DNA of 64,000 bases, from the NCBI RefSeq assembly GCF_015330165.1, contig NZ_JADDXT010000002.1, positions 1,982,504-2,046,503 on the forward strand, read 5' to 3'. This document shows, piece by piece, positions 1 to 7,927 of the stretch; position 1 is the stretch's first letter; every line of letters starts with the position of its first letter. The stretch is from Zobellia roscoffensis (GTDB taxonomy: Bacteria > Bacteroidota > Bacteroidia > Flavobacteriales > Flavobacteriaceae). Below the pieces are notes generated by a model, which was not told the origin of the DNA, did not search any database, and saw only the letters and a program-made list of their open reading frames with translations. Both the position numbers and the translations under genes were made by a program.

Positions 1-983
1 TCTTCAAGCTTCATTTTATGAAAATTTCCAAAGAACAGTAGGTTTACCTTCTTTTGGTTTACATCTTCTTTGGTAAACTCACCAGTTGTAACGTTAGGCC
101 TAGTTGCCAAGACAGACATTATCATGGACACAACACTAAAAAGAACAAAAATACCCGCAGGGATAACCAAGTAATCATTAGATGGGTTATCTAATTTTGG
201 AATAAGATTGGTAAGCATCAATGAAATAATAATGGCATTTACAGATAAAAGAATATTCGCCTTTGTATCTGCAATGTCACTTAATTTCAAATGATTACGC
301 ATGGTAACACGGAACATGGTCTGTATGCCTCGTTCCGGGCTCTGGTTTTTTAATTTAACCTTAAGTTCCTCTTTTTTACGTGTTTTATTTTGTTTCTTAT
401 CCTGTTTTATTAGTTTTTTAAGGTTGTCATCTTTTCCTTGTTGCCAGTTCTTAATGGCATAATCCGTATAAAAGCGATGCTCCGTTTGAAACATTTTAAT
501 ATTGCTACGGCGCCATTCTTTTGGAGAAATTTCGGCGATACCCAAAAGACGTAGTTCCTCCCGTAGCATTTCACAGGTTTGATCATAACTAGACTGTGCC
601 AAGTGAGATGCATCTGCATCTCTCATAATTTCTTCCATCAAATTTTGTGGCTCATAACCTCTTTTCGTGGCCATGATCAAACTGCATATAGTTTCAATAG
701 TCTGTGATTCGCAATTTTGCTCAGTAAGAAACTTCCTAGCTATAGCGCAACTGCTTTCTTCGTGATTCTCAACACCTTTTGTGTAGCCTGTATCATGTAG
801 CCATGCAGCAAGAGTTATTGCATCCCTATCAATGGCGTTTAAATTATAGAAATCAAGCAATTCTTTAGTACTTTTGACCACTCGCTGTGTATGTCTAAGA
901 TTATGATACAAATAGTTGGTATCTAAATCTTTGACTAGCAGGTTAATTGCAAATTCTTCGGTTTTCGATAGTAAATCCGGCAT
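1..983 (-). CDS. HD-domain phosphohydrolase fused to a Pycsar-effector-like (PycTM/DUF5706) membrane domain, 3' end cut by window
   Basis: My reading of the minus strand from the ATG at 983 is open to the window edge (327 complete codons; the C-terminus lies outside). The N-terminal half carries HD-superfamily metal ligands: His31 in HNLRH, His63-Asp64 in WLHDTGY, and an Asp pair near 122-124 in RDADASHL. A highly basic linker (about residues 190-215) follows, then a region with the pattern LSDIADTKANILLSVNAII and two hydrophobic segments (about 243-261 and 271-293). That pattern is what I know from Pycsar effector TM domains, which are often annotated in flavobacteria fused to HD domains. 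HD enzymes hydrolyse phosphate esters, often nucleotides; PycTM domains respond to cyclic mononucleotides and disrupt membranes in anti-phage defence. A role in nucleotide sensing is inference. No cyclase is visible next to it; the downstream side is not in the window. It diverges from the gene at 1023 with only 39 bases between. Confidence 0.75.
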   Translation of the reverse strand, partial: MPDLLSKTEEFAINLLVKDLDTNYLYHNLRHTQRVVKSTKELLDFYNLNAIDRDAITLAAWLHDTGYTKGVENHEESSCAIARKFLTEQNCESQTIETICSLIMATKRGYEPQNLMEEIMRDADASHLAQSSYDQTCEMLREELRLLGIAEISPKEWRRSNIKMFQTEHRFYTDYAIKNWQQGKDDNLKKLIKQDKKQNKTRKKEELKVKLKNQSPERGIQTMFRVTMRNHLKLSDIADTKANILLSVNAIIISLMLTNLIPKLDNPSNDYLVIPAGIFVLFSVVSMIMSVLATRPNVTTGEFTKEDVNQKKVNLLFFGNFHKMKLE

Positions 984-1022
984 GAAAAATTGTTTATGGT
1001 TCCAAATTACAAAATATTGAGA

Positions 1023-4000
1023 ATGAATGGTATTCTATTGCGTAAACATTTTACTTTAATAGCGCTGGTTTCTCTATTGGCAAGTTGCGCTACTTCTAAA
1101 ACTAAATATGTAAGTGAGGCAGGAAAAGAGGATGTTGTTACCTCAAAAGAAGTTGCACATACGTTTTTTTTAATAGGGGATGCAGGTCTATCTCCTATGA
1201 ACGGGATGAATGATGCGCTTAAGATTTTTAAAGATAAATTAGATACTGCGGACAAAAATAGTACAGCACTATTTTTAGGGGATAATATCTACCCAGCAGG
1301 TCTTCCTGATCCTATTGATTCTACTGCAGCCTATATTAAGGCTAAAAATGACCTTGACGCCCAATTAAAAACATTGGAAAATTTTAAAGGAAAACCCATT
1401 TTCATTCCTGGTAACCATGATTGGTATACTGAAGGTCTTGTAGGTTTAAAGCGAGAACAGGACTATATTCAAGAACATTTAGATAGTGACGAGGTTTTTT
1501 TTCCTGAAGATGGGTGTCCTATAAAGACTATTGAAGTCAATGATAAAGTAGTTATAATAGCAATAGATACAGAATGGTACCTAACAAATTGGAACCATCG
1601 TCCGGATATCAATGATAAATGCGATATCAAGACCCGCGATAGATTTTGGTTAGAACTGGAGGATGAAATTAAGGATAACCGGCAGCGCACTACTATAATA
1701 GCCGCGCACCACCCAATGTTCAGTTATGGTACGCATGGCGGGCAATTTTCATTGAGGTCACATTTCTACCCTAAAGGTAATATTGGGCCGCTTCCAATAC
1801 TTGGTACTTTTATAAATGTTTTGAGAAGAACAACGGGAGCATCTGTTGAAGATATGCAGAACAAGCGGTATACGGAGTTGAGAAAACGCTTGTTGACTTT
1901 GGCACAGTATTCCAATAAGGTAATTTTGGCATCGGGTCATGAACATACGCTACAATATATCGTGGAGGAGAATACACCACAGATTGTGAGCGGTTCAGGT
2001 GCAAAAACCGGTGCAACGCGTTTGTTGAATGGAAGTAAATTCTCAACTGGCCAAAGAGGCTATGCTACGTTTGAGGTCTACAATGATGGTTCTTCTCAAG
2101 TACGTTATTTTGGAGTAGATGAAAATAAAGAAGAGGAGTTTTTATTTACATCTCAGGTATTACCTCCGGACAGGGAATTTTTTGAAGAGAATTATCCGGA
2201 ACAATTTGCAGATAGTGTTGAGGCTTCGGTGTATAGTAACGATGAAGTAGAAAGGAGCGGTTTTTTTAAATTCTTATGGGGAGACCGCTATCGAGATTAT
2301 TATAATGCCAAGGTTAAGGTTCCAACGGTGAATTTAGATACGCTCATGGGAGGCCTTAAACCGGTACATATGGGAGGTGGGCATCAATCAAAATCATTGC
2401 GATTACGTCATCAAAGCGGAAAGGAATATGTTATGAGGGCCATTCGTAAAAATGCTGAATTGTACCTGCAGGCTATGGCATTCCAAGACCAATACGTGAT
2501 GGGAGATTTTGAGGGAACGTATACAGAGAAATTTCTTCTTGACTTTTATACCGGATCACATCCGTACGGGGCTTTTACAGTTGGTGTATTGTCTGATGCA
2601 GTTGGACTGTTTCACACCAACCCGGTTTTGTATTATGTGCCAAAACAACCGGCATTAAAAGGATATAACCAATCTTTTGGCGATGAGCTTTATATGATTG
2701 AAGAACATACCGGTGACGGACATGGCGATTTAGAAAGCTTTGGTTTTGCAAACGACTTAAAAAGTACGGACAGCATGCTCGAAGATTTACGTGATGATGA
2801 GAAATATTCCGTAGACTCTGAGCTATACTTAAGGGCTCGCCTTTTTGATATGGTTATGGGAGATTGGGACCGTCATGTGGACCAGTGGAGATGGGCAGAA
2901 TTTAAAGATAAAAAAACAAAAAAGGTAATTTACAAGCCGGTACCACGGGATCGTGATATGGTCTTTTCAAAACATGGTGATGGTCCGCTTATGAAGCTAG
3001 CAACTAGAATTGTACCTGCATTACGCTTAATGGAGGGTTTTGATGATAAAATAAGAAATGTAAAAGGATTTAATTCTTCGCCTAAAACATATGTATTGGA
3101 TATGGCCCTTTTAACCGAGACTACGTTGGAGGATTGGCAAAAACAGGCTCAGTTTATAAGAGAAAACATAACTCCTGAGGTAATAGATCAAGCCTTCAAG
3201 CATTTTCCAATAGAGGTAAGGGATAAGACAGCTGCAGATATAAAAAAGATGTTGTTGGCCAGAACAGCCCATATTGAGGAAACCGCACGCATTTATTATG
3301 GCGTTTTAAATAAATATGCGGTAGTTGTAGGAACGGATAAAGATGATTGGTTTGAGGTGAACATCTTAAACAACAAAGAAACCGAGGTCAAAGTCTACCG
3401 AAATATTAAAGGTAAGAAAGATAAGTTGTACTTCAGTAAAGTATTCAATAGGGAAAGTACCAAAGAAGTATGGGTCTACGGTTTAGATGATGATGATATT
3501 TTTGAGGTAAACGGAGATAACAGAAGTGCTATCAAAATGCGCTTGGTGGGAGGTCAAAATAATGACATCTACCGTGTGGACGAAGGTGGGAACATCGCTA
3601 TATATGATTACAAATCAAAAAAGAATACAATTGAAGAGCGTAGCGGTTCTAAATTAAAACTTACGGATGATTACAATACCAATAACTATTTGCCTTTGCA
3701 AATCCGTAATTCGGTCAATCAAATAGTTCCAACTATAGGTTTTAATCCGGATGACGGGGTTAAAATAGGAATCAGTGACATCTATACGTACAACGGCTTC
3801 AGGCAGAACCCTTTTACGCAACAACATAAGGTAGATGCTTCGTTTTACTTTGCGACCAGTGGTTTTGAATTAGGATACGGAGGGGAATTTGCCCATATTT
3901 TTGAAAATTGGAATTTACATTTGGGAGCTCGTTTTACAAGTCCAAATTTTGCGATTAACTTTTTTGATTTTGGAAATAGTACAGAGAATATTGATGATGA

Positions 4001-4748
4001 TTTAGGATTGGATTACAACCGAGTACGTTTGCAAACCCTAAAATTTGCACCTGCTTTGGTATGGCGAGGCGACTTGGGAGCCAAGTTGAAAGCTGGGGTT
4101 TCCTATGAATCTATAGAAGTTGAAGAAAGTGACAATAGGTTCATTAATACCTTTTACCAAGCCAATGGAGAGGAAACGGTAAATAGATTTGTTGGGGTTG
4201 ATGCCACCTATTCTTATGGCAATGCGGATAATGCAGCTTTCCCAACAATGGGTATGTCCACTTCGCTAGAAACCGGTTATAAGAGAAGTACGGAGAACGG
4301 AAAGGCTTTTGGGTATATTAAGCCAAGTCTTGCGTTTGATTATAAGTTGGTGCCGAGCGGTAGATTGGTCTTGGCAACAAAATGGAAAGCTCATTTTAAT
4401 ATAGGCGATGATTATGAGTTTTATCAGGCGGCGAGCATAGGTGGTATTGATGGGTTAAGAGGTTTTAGAAACCAACGTTTCACCGGTAAAAAGTCGTATT
4501 ATCAGAACACGGATGTCCGTTATAGCCTCAGAAAGATAAAAACACAGCTCCTGCCTTTGTCTATGGGTTTCTACGGAGGGTTTGACTATGGAAGAGTGTG
4601 GTTGCCCAATGAGGATTCAAAAGAGTGGCACACCTCATATGGCGGTGGATTTTTCCTTAACGGTGCGGATATTGTTACAGCTCGCTTAGCTTTATTTAAT
4701 AGTCATGACGGTATGCGATTTTCCTTTGGGTTAGGTTTTGGTTTTTAG
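1023..4748 (+). CDS. Outer-membrane lipoprotein: calcineurin-like metallophosphoesterase, kinase-like middle region, Omp85/D15-type barrel
   Basis: About 1241 residues. I place the start at the ATG at 1023 because it gives a clean lipoprotein signal (LLASC, Cys22); a TTG at 990 and ATG at 996 are in frame but add a poor leader. Metallophosphoesterase motifs are in order: GDAG (52-55), GDN (86-88), GNHD (130-133), then AAHHPMFSYGTHGG and GHEH. The C-terminal ~270 residues look like a beta-barrel of the bacterial surface antigen (D15/Omp85) type: alternating hydrophobic strands, GGIDGLRGFRNQRFTGK, and a terminal aromatic (GFGF). Between them, residues ~430-850 hold MGDWDRHVDQW (around 613-622) and RDRD (642-645), preceded near 470 by YVMRAIRK; this resembles the DxDRH plus metal-binding Asp layout of HipA/CotH/PI4K-like kinases. 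Phosphoesterase and barrel are well supported; the kinase-like part is my inference. A phosphate-metabolising surface protein is the likely role; substrate unknown. Confidence 0.8.
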   Translation: MNGILLRKHFTLIALVSLLASCATSKTKYVSEAGKEDVVTSKEVAHTFFLIGDAGLSPMNGMNDALKIFKDKLDTADKNSTALFLGDNIYPAGLPDPIDSTAAYIKAKNDLDAQLKTLENFKGKPIFIPGNHDWYTEGLVGLKREQDYIQEHLDSDEVFFPEDGCPIKTIEVNDKVVIIAIDTEWYLTNWNHRPDINDKCDIKTRDRFWLELEDEIKDNRQRTTIIAAHHPMFSYGTHGGQFSLRSHFYPKGNIGPLPILGTFINVLRRTTGASVEDMQNKRYTELRKRLLTLAQYSNKVILASGHEHTLQYIVEENTPQIVSGSGAKTGATRLLNGSKFSTGQRGYATFEVYNDGSSQVRYFGVDENKEEEFLFTSQVLPPDREFFEENYPEQFADSVEASVYSNDEVERSGFFKFLWGDRYRDYYNAKVKVPTVNLDTLMGGLKPVHMGGGHQSKSLRLRHQSGKEYVMRAIRKNAELYLQAMAFQDQYVMGDFEGTYTEKFLLDFYTGSHPYGAFTVGVLSDAVGLFHTNPVLYYVPKQPALKGYNQSFGDELYMIEEHTGDGHGDLESFGFANDLKSTDSMLEDLRDDEKYSVDSELYLRARLFDMVMGDWDRHVDQWRWAEFKDKKTKKVIYKPVPRDRDMVFSKHGDGPLMKLATRIVPALRLMEGFDDKIRNVKGFNSSPKTYVLDMALLTETTLEDWQKQAQFIRENITPEVIDQAFKHFPIEVRDKTAADIKKMLLARTAHIEETARIYYGVLNKYAVVVGTDKDDWFEVNILNNKETEVKVYRNIKGKKDKLYFSKVFNRESTKEVWVYGLDDDDIFEVNGDNRSAIKMRLVGGQNNDIYRVDEGGNIAIYDYKSKKNTIEERSGSKLKLTDDYNTNNYLPLQIRNSVNQIVPTIGFNPDDGVKIGISDIYTYNGFRQNPFTQQHKVDASFYFATSGFELGYGGEFAHIFENWNLHLGARFTSPNFAINFFDFGNSTENIDDDLGLDYNRVRLQTLKFAPALVWRGDLGAKLKAGVSYESIEVEESDNRFINTFYQANGEETVNRFVGVDATYSYGNADNAAFPTMGMSTSLETGYKRSTENGKAFGYIKPSLAFDYKLVPSGRLVLATKWKAHFNIGDDYEFYQAASIGGIDGLRGFRNQRFTGKKSYYQNTDVRYSLRKIKTQLLPLSMGFYGGFDYGRVWLPNEDSKEWHTSYGGGFFLNGADIVTARLALFNSHDGMRFSFGLGFGF

Positions 4749-4762
4749 AATTGAAGTCAGAC

Positions 4763-5629
4763 CTATTTTAACTCGTATTTGTAAAGGTTCCCACCATCCG
4801 TTTTTGTTTCCTCATCAGAAAGTAAAAGGGTTGTGTTATCTATAAATGTGATGGATTCCAGTTGAGAGCGTACCAGTAAATCAATTTCTTCTAGAGTGCT
4901 GTTGGGTAAATCTTCTAAGTCAACATTAGAAATAGTCCAGATTTTACCGGTACTTAATAGAGCCACAGTTTTACCATCGGGTGAGATATCTGCAGAAGTG
5001 ATTCTACACGTATCCCAATCATTACAGGGGGTTATTTTACCTAAAAACTCAGCTTCATAATCTCCTTTTGTATCAGGTACACGGTATACCAACGACTCTC
5101 CGGTAAAAGGGTCAGCTCTGTTTTTGGTAAAAATATAAAGGTAATTGTTGTAGTGGAAAAAAGCTTCGGCATCATAAAGGCGTTCGTTTTTTTTAGGCGG
5201 GAATTTTTTTTGTTCTGGATACCTAAACGTTATCTGTTCCGCTGTAATATGGTCACCGCTTTCATACTCCGGGTTTGGCAATTTGTAGATAACAAGGTTT
5301 TTTCGTGAACTATTGTTGTTGCCAAAATCACCTATATACAAGTTGCCTTTTTTGTCTTCGGTAAGGTCTTCCCAATCCTTGTTTTTACCGTTTTTTACTT
5401 TCAGTTCCTTTAAAACTTCGCCTCGGTAATCCACTTTGGTAATGATGTCGTCATTGCCGCTATCCTCAATAAACCAGGCAGAATTATCATTGTAGGCCGC
5501 TATTCCAGAGTTTTCTTCTAAGCTTTTAGGTAGTTTGGTCACATAAATTAATTGACCATGATTGGCACAGCTGTAAAAAAGAAAAAGTACTACAATTTGA
5601 AGCGAAAGATTTTTTGCCTTTAATTTCAT
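4763..5629 (-). CDS. Secreted lipoprotein, beta-propeller-like, unknown function
   Basis: 288 residues from the ATG at 5629, chosen because it starts a lipoprotein signal peptide ending FYSC (Cys21); longer in-frame starts at 5758 and beyond run into the upstream gene and have no signal. The body contains repeated strand-like blocks such as KDWEDLTEDKKGNLYIGDFG, DAEAFFHYNNYLYIFTKNR and ITSADISPDGKTVALLS, typical of propeller proteins; Trp-Glu-Asp followed by GNxYIGDFGNN is a pattern I know from uncharacterised Bacteroidetes secreted proteins. No catalytic motif is evident. A 7-of-8 match to the TAnnTTTG box (minus strand, 5652-5659) lies about 22 bases upstream, so it may have its own promoter, although it also sits 34 bases behind the gene at 5664-6569 on the same strand. 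Confidence 0.65.
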   Translation of the reverse strand: MKLKAKNLSLQIVVLFLFYSCANHGQLIYVTKLPKSLEENSGIAAYNDNSAWFIEDSGNDDIITKVDYRGEVLKELKVKNGKNKDWEDLTEDKKGNLYIGDFGNNNSSRKNLVIYKLPNPEYESGDHITAEQITFRYPEQKKFPPKKNERLYDAEAFFHYNNYLYIFTKNRADPFTGESLVYRVPDTKGDYEAEFLGKITPCNDWDTCRITSADISPDGKTVALLSTGKIWTISNVDLEDLPNSTLEEIDLLVRSQLESITFIDNTTLLLSDEETKTDGGNLYKYELK

Positions 5630-5663
5630 TGGGGTAAAATTTAATGGAATGTAAAGGTAAGAC

Positions 5664-6569
5664 CTATTCGGGTTCTTGTGCTTGTAAAGGCATAAAAATT
5701 TCCGCTTTCCATTCCAGTTCATTTCCGCCCATATTTGGGTTGGTATGAAATACCTCAATAGGCGTTTTGGAAACCGTAAGTTTCTTCTTGGCAGCGTAGT
5801 CTAGTAATGCATACCAAGCACGGTCCGAGGTTAGATAGTTTCCGTTATAGATGGCCTTTAAGGCTTTTTGTTCTTCTATGCGTTTGTAGAATATACCTTC
5901 TTTTTGCGGAAGACTATCGGATTTAATAATGGGAAAGCAAAAGTTATATGTAATACTGTCTTTTTGTACATCCCATTTTTCTATAGCGATCATAGGTCGT
6001 CCATCAAGTTCAATGTTATTTTTTGCTATAAAGCCACTTAGTTTAGCGTAGTTCTCCATCATACCCTTTACTTTTTCTAGCTGGGTACTTTTTAAGGAAA
6101 CACAGGCGCAATATTTTTCTGGAATAATAGCTTTGCCTAAAACGGTAGTTTTAAAGTTGGAAAGGTGACTGTTCAATAGATCAAAAACTTCCTTGACGGT
6201 GTTTTTAGAACGTTTTTTAAAATCAGTATCCAAAAAGGGAATCAGTATTCTGTTAATTAGACTATTCTCTTGGTCCGTAATGTAGACTTTTACTTGAGAG
6301 GTAGAATCGTTTGATATGGTTACCTGCCAATTATAGGTTAGGCTAGTATCGTTCAATGATTGAATATGGGTGAAATCGCCCAAGTTTTTTTGAGTCACAA
6401 AAGAGGCGTTTTCATTTTGATTAACCCAAAATTTCGCAATCTGGTTGACCGTTCCGGTGGAGGCTTTGGTATGAAACCGGACTGTATAATCATTCGGTTT
6501 AATAAAGAGATACCAAACTAGCGCTACTAATACTAGAGCGACTAGAATTAGTCCTATTTTTTTGCGCAT
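5664..6569 (-). CDS. Membrane-anchored SRPBCC-like plus GyrI-like (AraC effector-binding) domain protein
   Basis: 301 residues. Residues 5-24 form one hydrophobic segment after MRKK, so the protein is probably anchored with its bulk outside the cytoplasm. Residues ~28-145 resemble an SRPBCC/polyketide-cyclase fold (YTVRFHTKASTGTVNQIAKF, then a long amphipathic helix before 150). Residues ~150-300 match the GyrI-like small-molecule-binding family: a C-terminal NMGGNELEWKAEIFMPL block is the diagnostic piece. There is no DNA-binding domain. SRPBCC and GyrI folds bind hydrophobic or cationic small molecules; the ligand cannot be read from sequence. It starts only 5 bases downstream of the haloperoxidase-like gene, so the two are probably co-transcribed. 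Confidence 0.65.
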   Translation of the reverse strand: MRKKIGLILVALVLVALVWYLFIKPNDYTVRFHTKASTGTVNQIAKFWVNQNENASFVTQKNLGDFTHIQSLNDTSLTYNWQVTISNDSTSQVKVYITDQENSLINRILIPFLDTDFKKRSKNTVKEVFDLLNSHLSNFKTTVLGKAIIPEKYCACVSLKSTQLEKVKGMMENYAKLSGFIAKNNIELDGRPMIAIEKWDVQKDSITYNFCFPIIKSDSLPQKEGIFYKRIEEQKALKAIYNGNYLTSDRAWYALLDYAAKKKLTVSKTPIEVFHTNPNMGGNELEWKAEIFMPLQAQEPE

Positions 6570-6574
6570 TGTGC

Positions 6575-7927
6575 TTAGTTTTGAGCGACTTTGCTGTTGT
6601 TGAGCATGTTTAGATTCGCCATTATAAAATTGCCTAAGTCTCTACCTTGTTTAACCCCAACCTCTACAGCTGCACGGTAATGAATACCACCGTACATGCG
6701 GCTAACAGCAGCTTCGTCTGCTGCTTGTTTAAAGGAAGTAAAACTACGGACCGGTAGGCCATAAGGCGTTTCAGTATCGTCATCAAAAGCAAAATTGTCC
6801 CCAAAAACATCTGTTAATGCTACGGAGGCAGCACCTGAAACCACGCTATGACCACTTGTGTATTCTGGGAAGGGTGGCGTTTGCAAAACCGGTTTCCAAC
6901 TATCATCAATATGCTGATTAATCAATGTTTCGGGACGTATAAGGTTACTTCTGTACTTTTCGTCCCAACAGCTAATAAAAGCATCGGCCATAGCAACTGA
7001 AGCTTTGGTGTAAGCATATAATGCTTTGGAAAAATCACTATCAGTTTTACGGGCTGCAATTTTTGCAATACCCATCCAATGCGCACCTGGAGTAATTTTC
7101 TTGGTAGCGAACATTAAATGACCTCGTGTTACCGAAACATAAGGATTACAGTCCCAAAACTGGGCAATCTGAATCTCTTCAGAAGTATCGCCTTCTTCCG
7201 TAATTCTATTGCTTATATCATAAACTTCTTTAAGCTCCTTGAAAAAAGGAGAATCTTTCTCGAGTGAAAATGCTGGCGGTGGAATAGGCTTAAACTGTGC
7301 GGCGGAATCAATTACAAAAGTCCGGATTTTGTTCCAATGAGGCTCAATACCATCCATGTAGGCGGGAGGTGTTGGCTGCCATCGTGTTTCGTCATCCGCA
7401 TCTACCGTAAATTTTGGCATGGTACGAGTTTGTGCGTAATTATCACTTTTCATCCATTCACCAATATGGTCTGCTACTAGTAAACCGTATGCTTTAGAAT
7501 TGGTAAACAAAACAGGATTTTTGCCTTGCCAAACTGTATAAAGACTGTCGCGTAAGCTTTCCATACGGTCTTCGGAGAATATCAACCTTTTACTAAGTTC
7601 CATGTGGGCAACCATTGCTGCCACATCGTAGTTGATGGTTTTTGTAGTGTCAGGTTTAGGTATGGGGTTAAGTCCATTTAACTGACCTGCCAAAGGGTTG
7701 TAATTATCGTTAGACATGGCCATTATTTCATAAGCCGCTACGTTTGGATAAGCAAATATTCTACTCGCTACCGGAGGAGAGAATATATCGTGAATCATAA
7801 TTTCCGTAACCTCGTCTATAGAAGCATTAAGGTCTTCAGGACTAATGATAATAGGTTCTTCCTTTTGAGGAGCTTTGCACGAAATGGCAAAAACAAGCGA
7901 TAGTATTGCAATAAAAATTTTATTCAT
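6575..7927 (-). CDS. Vanadium-dependent haloperoxidase / PAP2-family lipoprotein
   Basis: 450 residues with a lipoprotein signal (FAISC, Cys17). The vanadate-binding set of the family is present with correct spacing: Lys324 and Arg331 in KYRSNLIR (7 apart), Ser358-Gly359-His360 in YTSGHSVVSG, and Arg410 to His416 in SRMYGGIHYR (6 apart). Family members oxidise halides with peroxide or act as acid phosphatases; the two share the same pocket and sequence alone does not separate them. The Cys anchor implies a location facing the periplasm or the cell surface. Its start overlaps the stop of the upstream FG-GAP gene by 8 bases, so translation is probably coupled, and the SRPBCC/GyrI gene follows after 5 bases. 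Such pairing of haloperoxidase-like and VCBS/ASPIC proteins recurs in Flavobacteriia, to my knowledge without an assigned function. Confidence 0.85.
   Translation of the reverse strand: MNKIFIAILSLVFAISCKAPQKEEPIIISPEDLNASIDEVTEIMIHDIFSPPVASRIFAYPNVAAYEIMAMSNDNYNPLAGQLNGLNPIPKPDTTKTINYDVAAMVAHMELSKRLIFSEDRMESLRDSLYTVWQGKNPVLFTNSKAYGLLVADHIGEWMKSDNYAQTRTMPKFTVDADDETRWQPTPPAYMDGIEPHWNKIRTFVIDSAAQFKPIPPPAFSLEKDSPFFKELKEVYDISNRITEEGDTSEEIQIAQFWDCNPYVSVTRGHLMFATKKITPGAHWMGIAKIAARKTDSDFSKALYAYTKASVAMADAFISCWDEKYRSNLIRPETLINQHIDDSWKPVLQTPPFPEYTSGHSVVSGAASVALTDVFGDNFAFDDDTETPYGLPVRSFTSFKQAADEAAVSRMYGGIHYRAAVEVGVKQGRDLGNFIMANLNMLNNSKVAQN

Noticed and set aside
990..1022. Upstream TTG/ATG starts (990, 996) for the phosphoesterase lipoprotein
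   Set aside because: They add a leader that spoils the lipoprotein signal; 1023 gives a normal n-region and lipobox.
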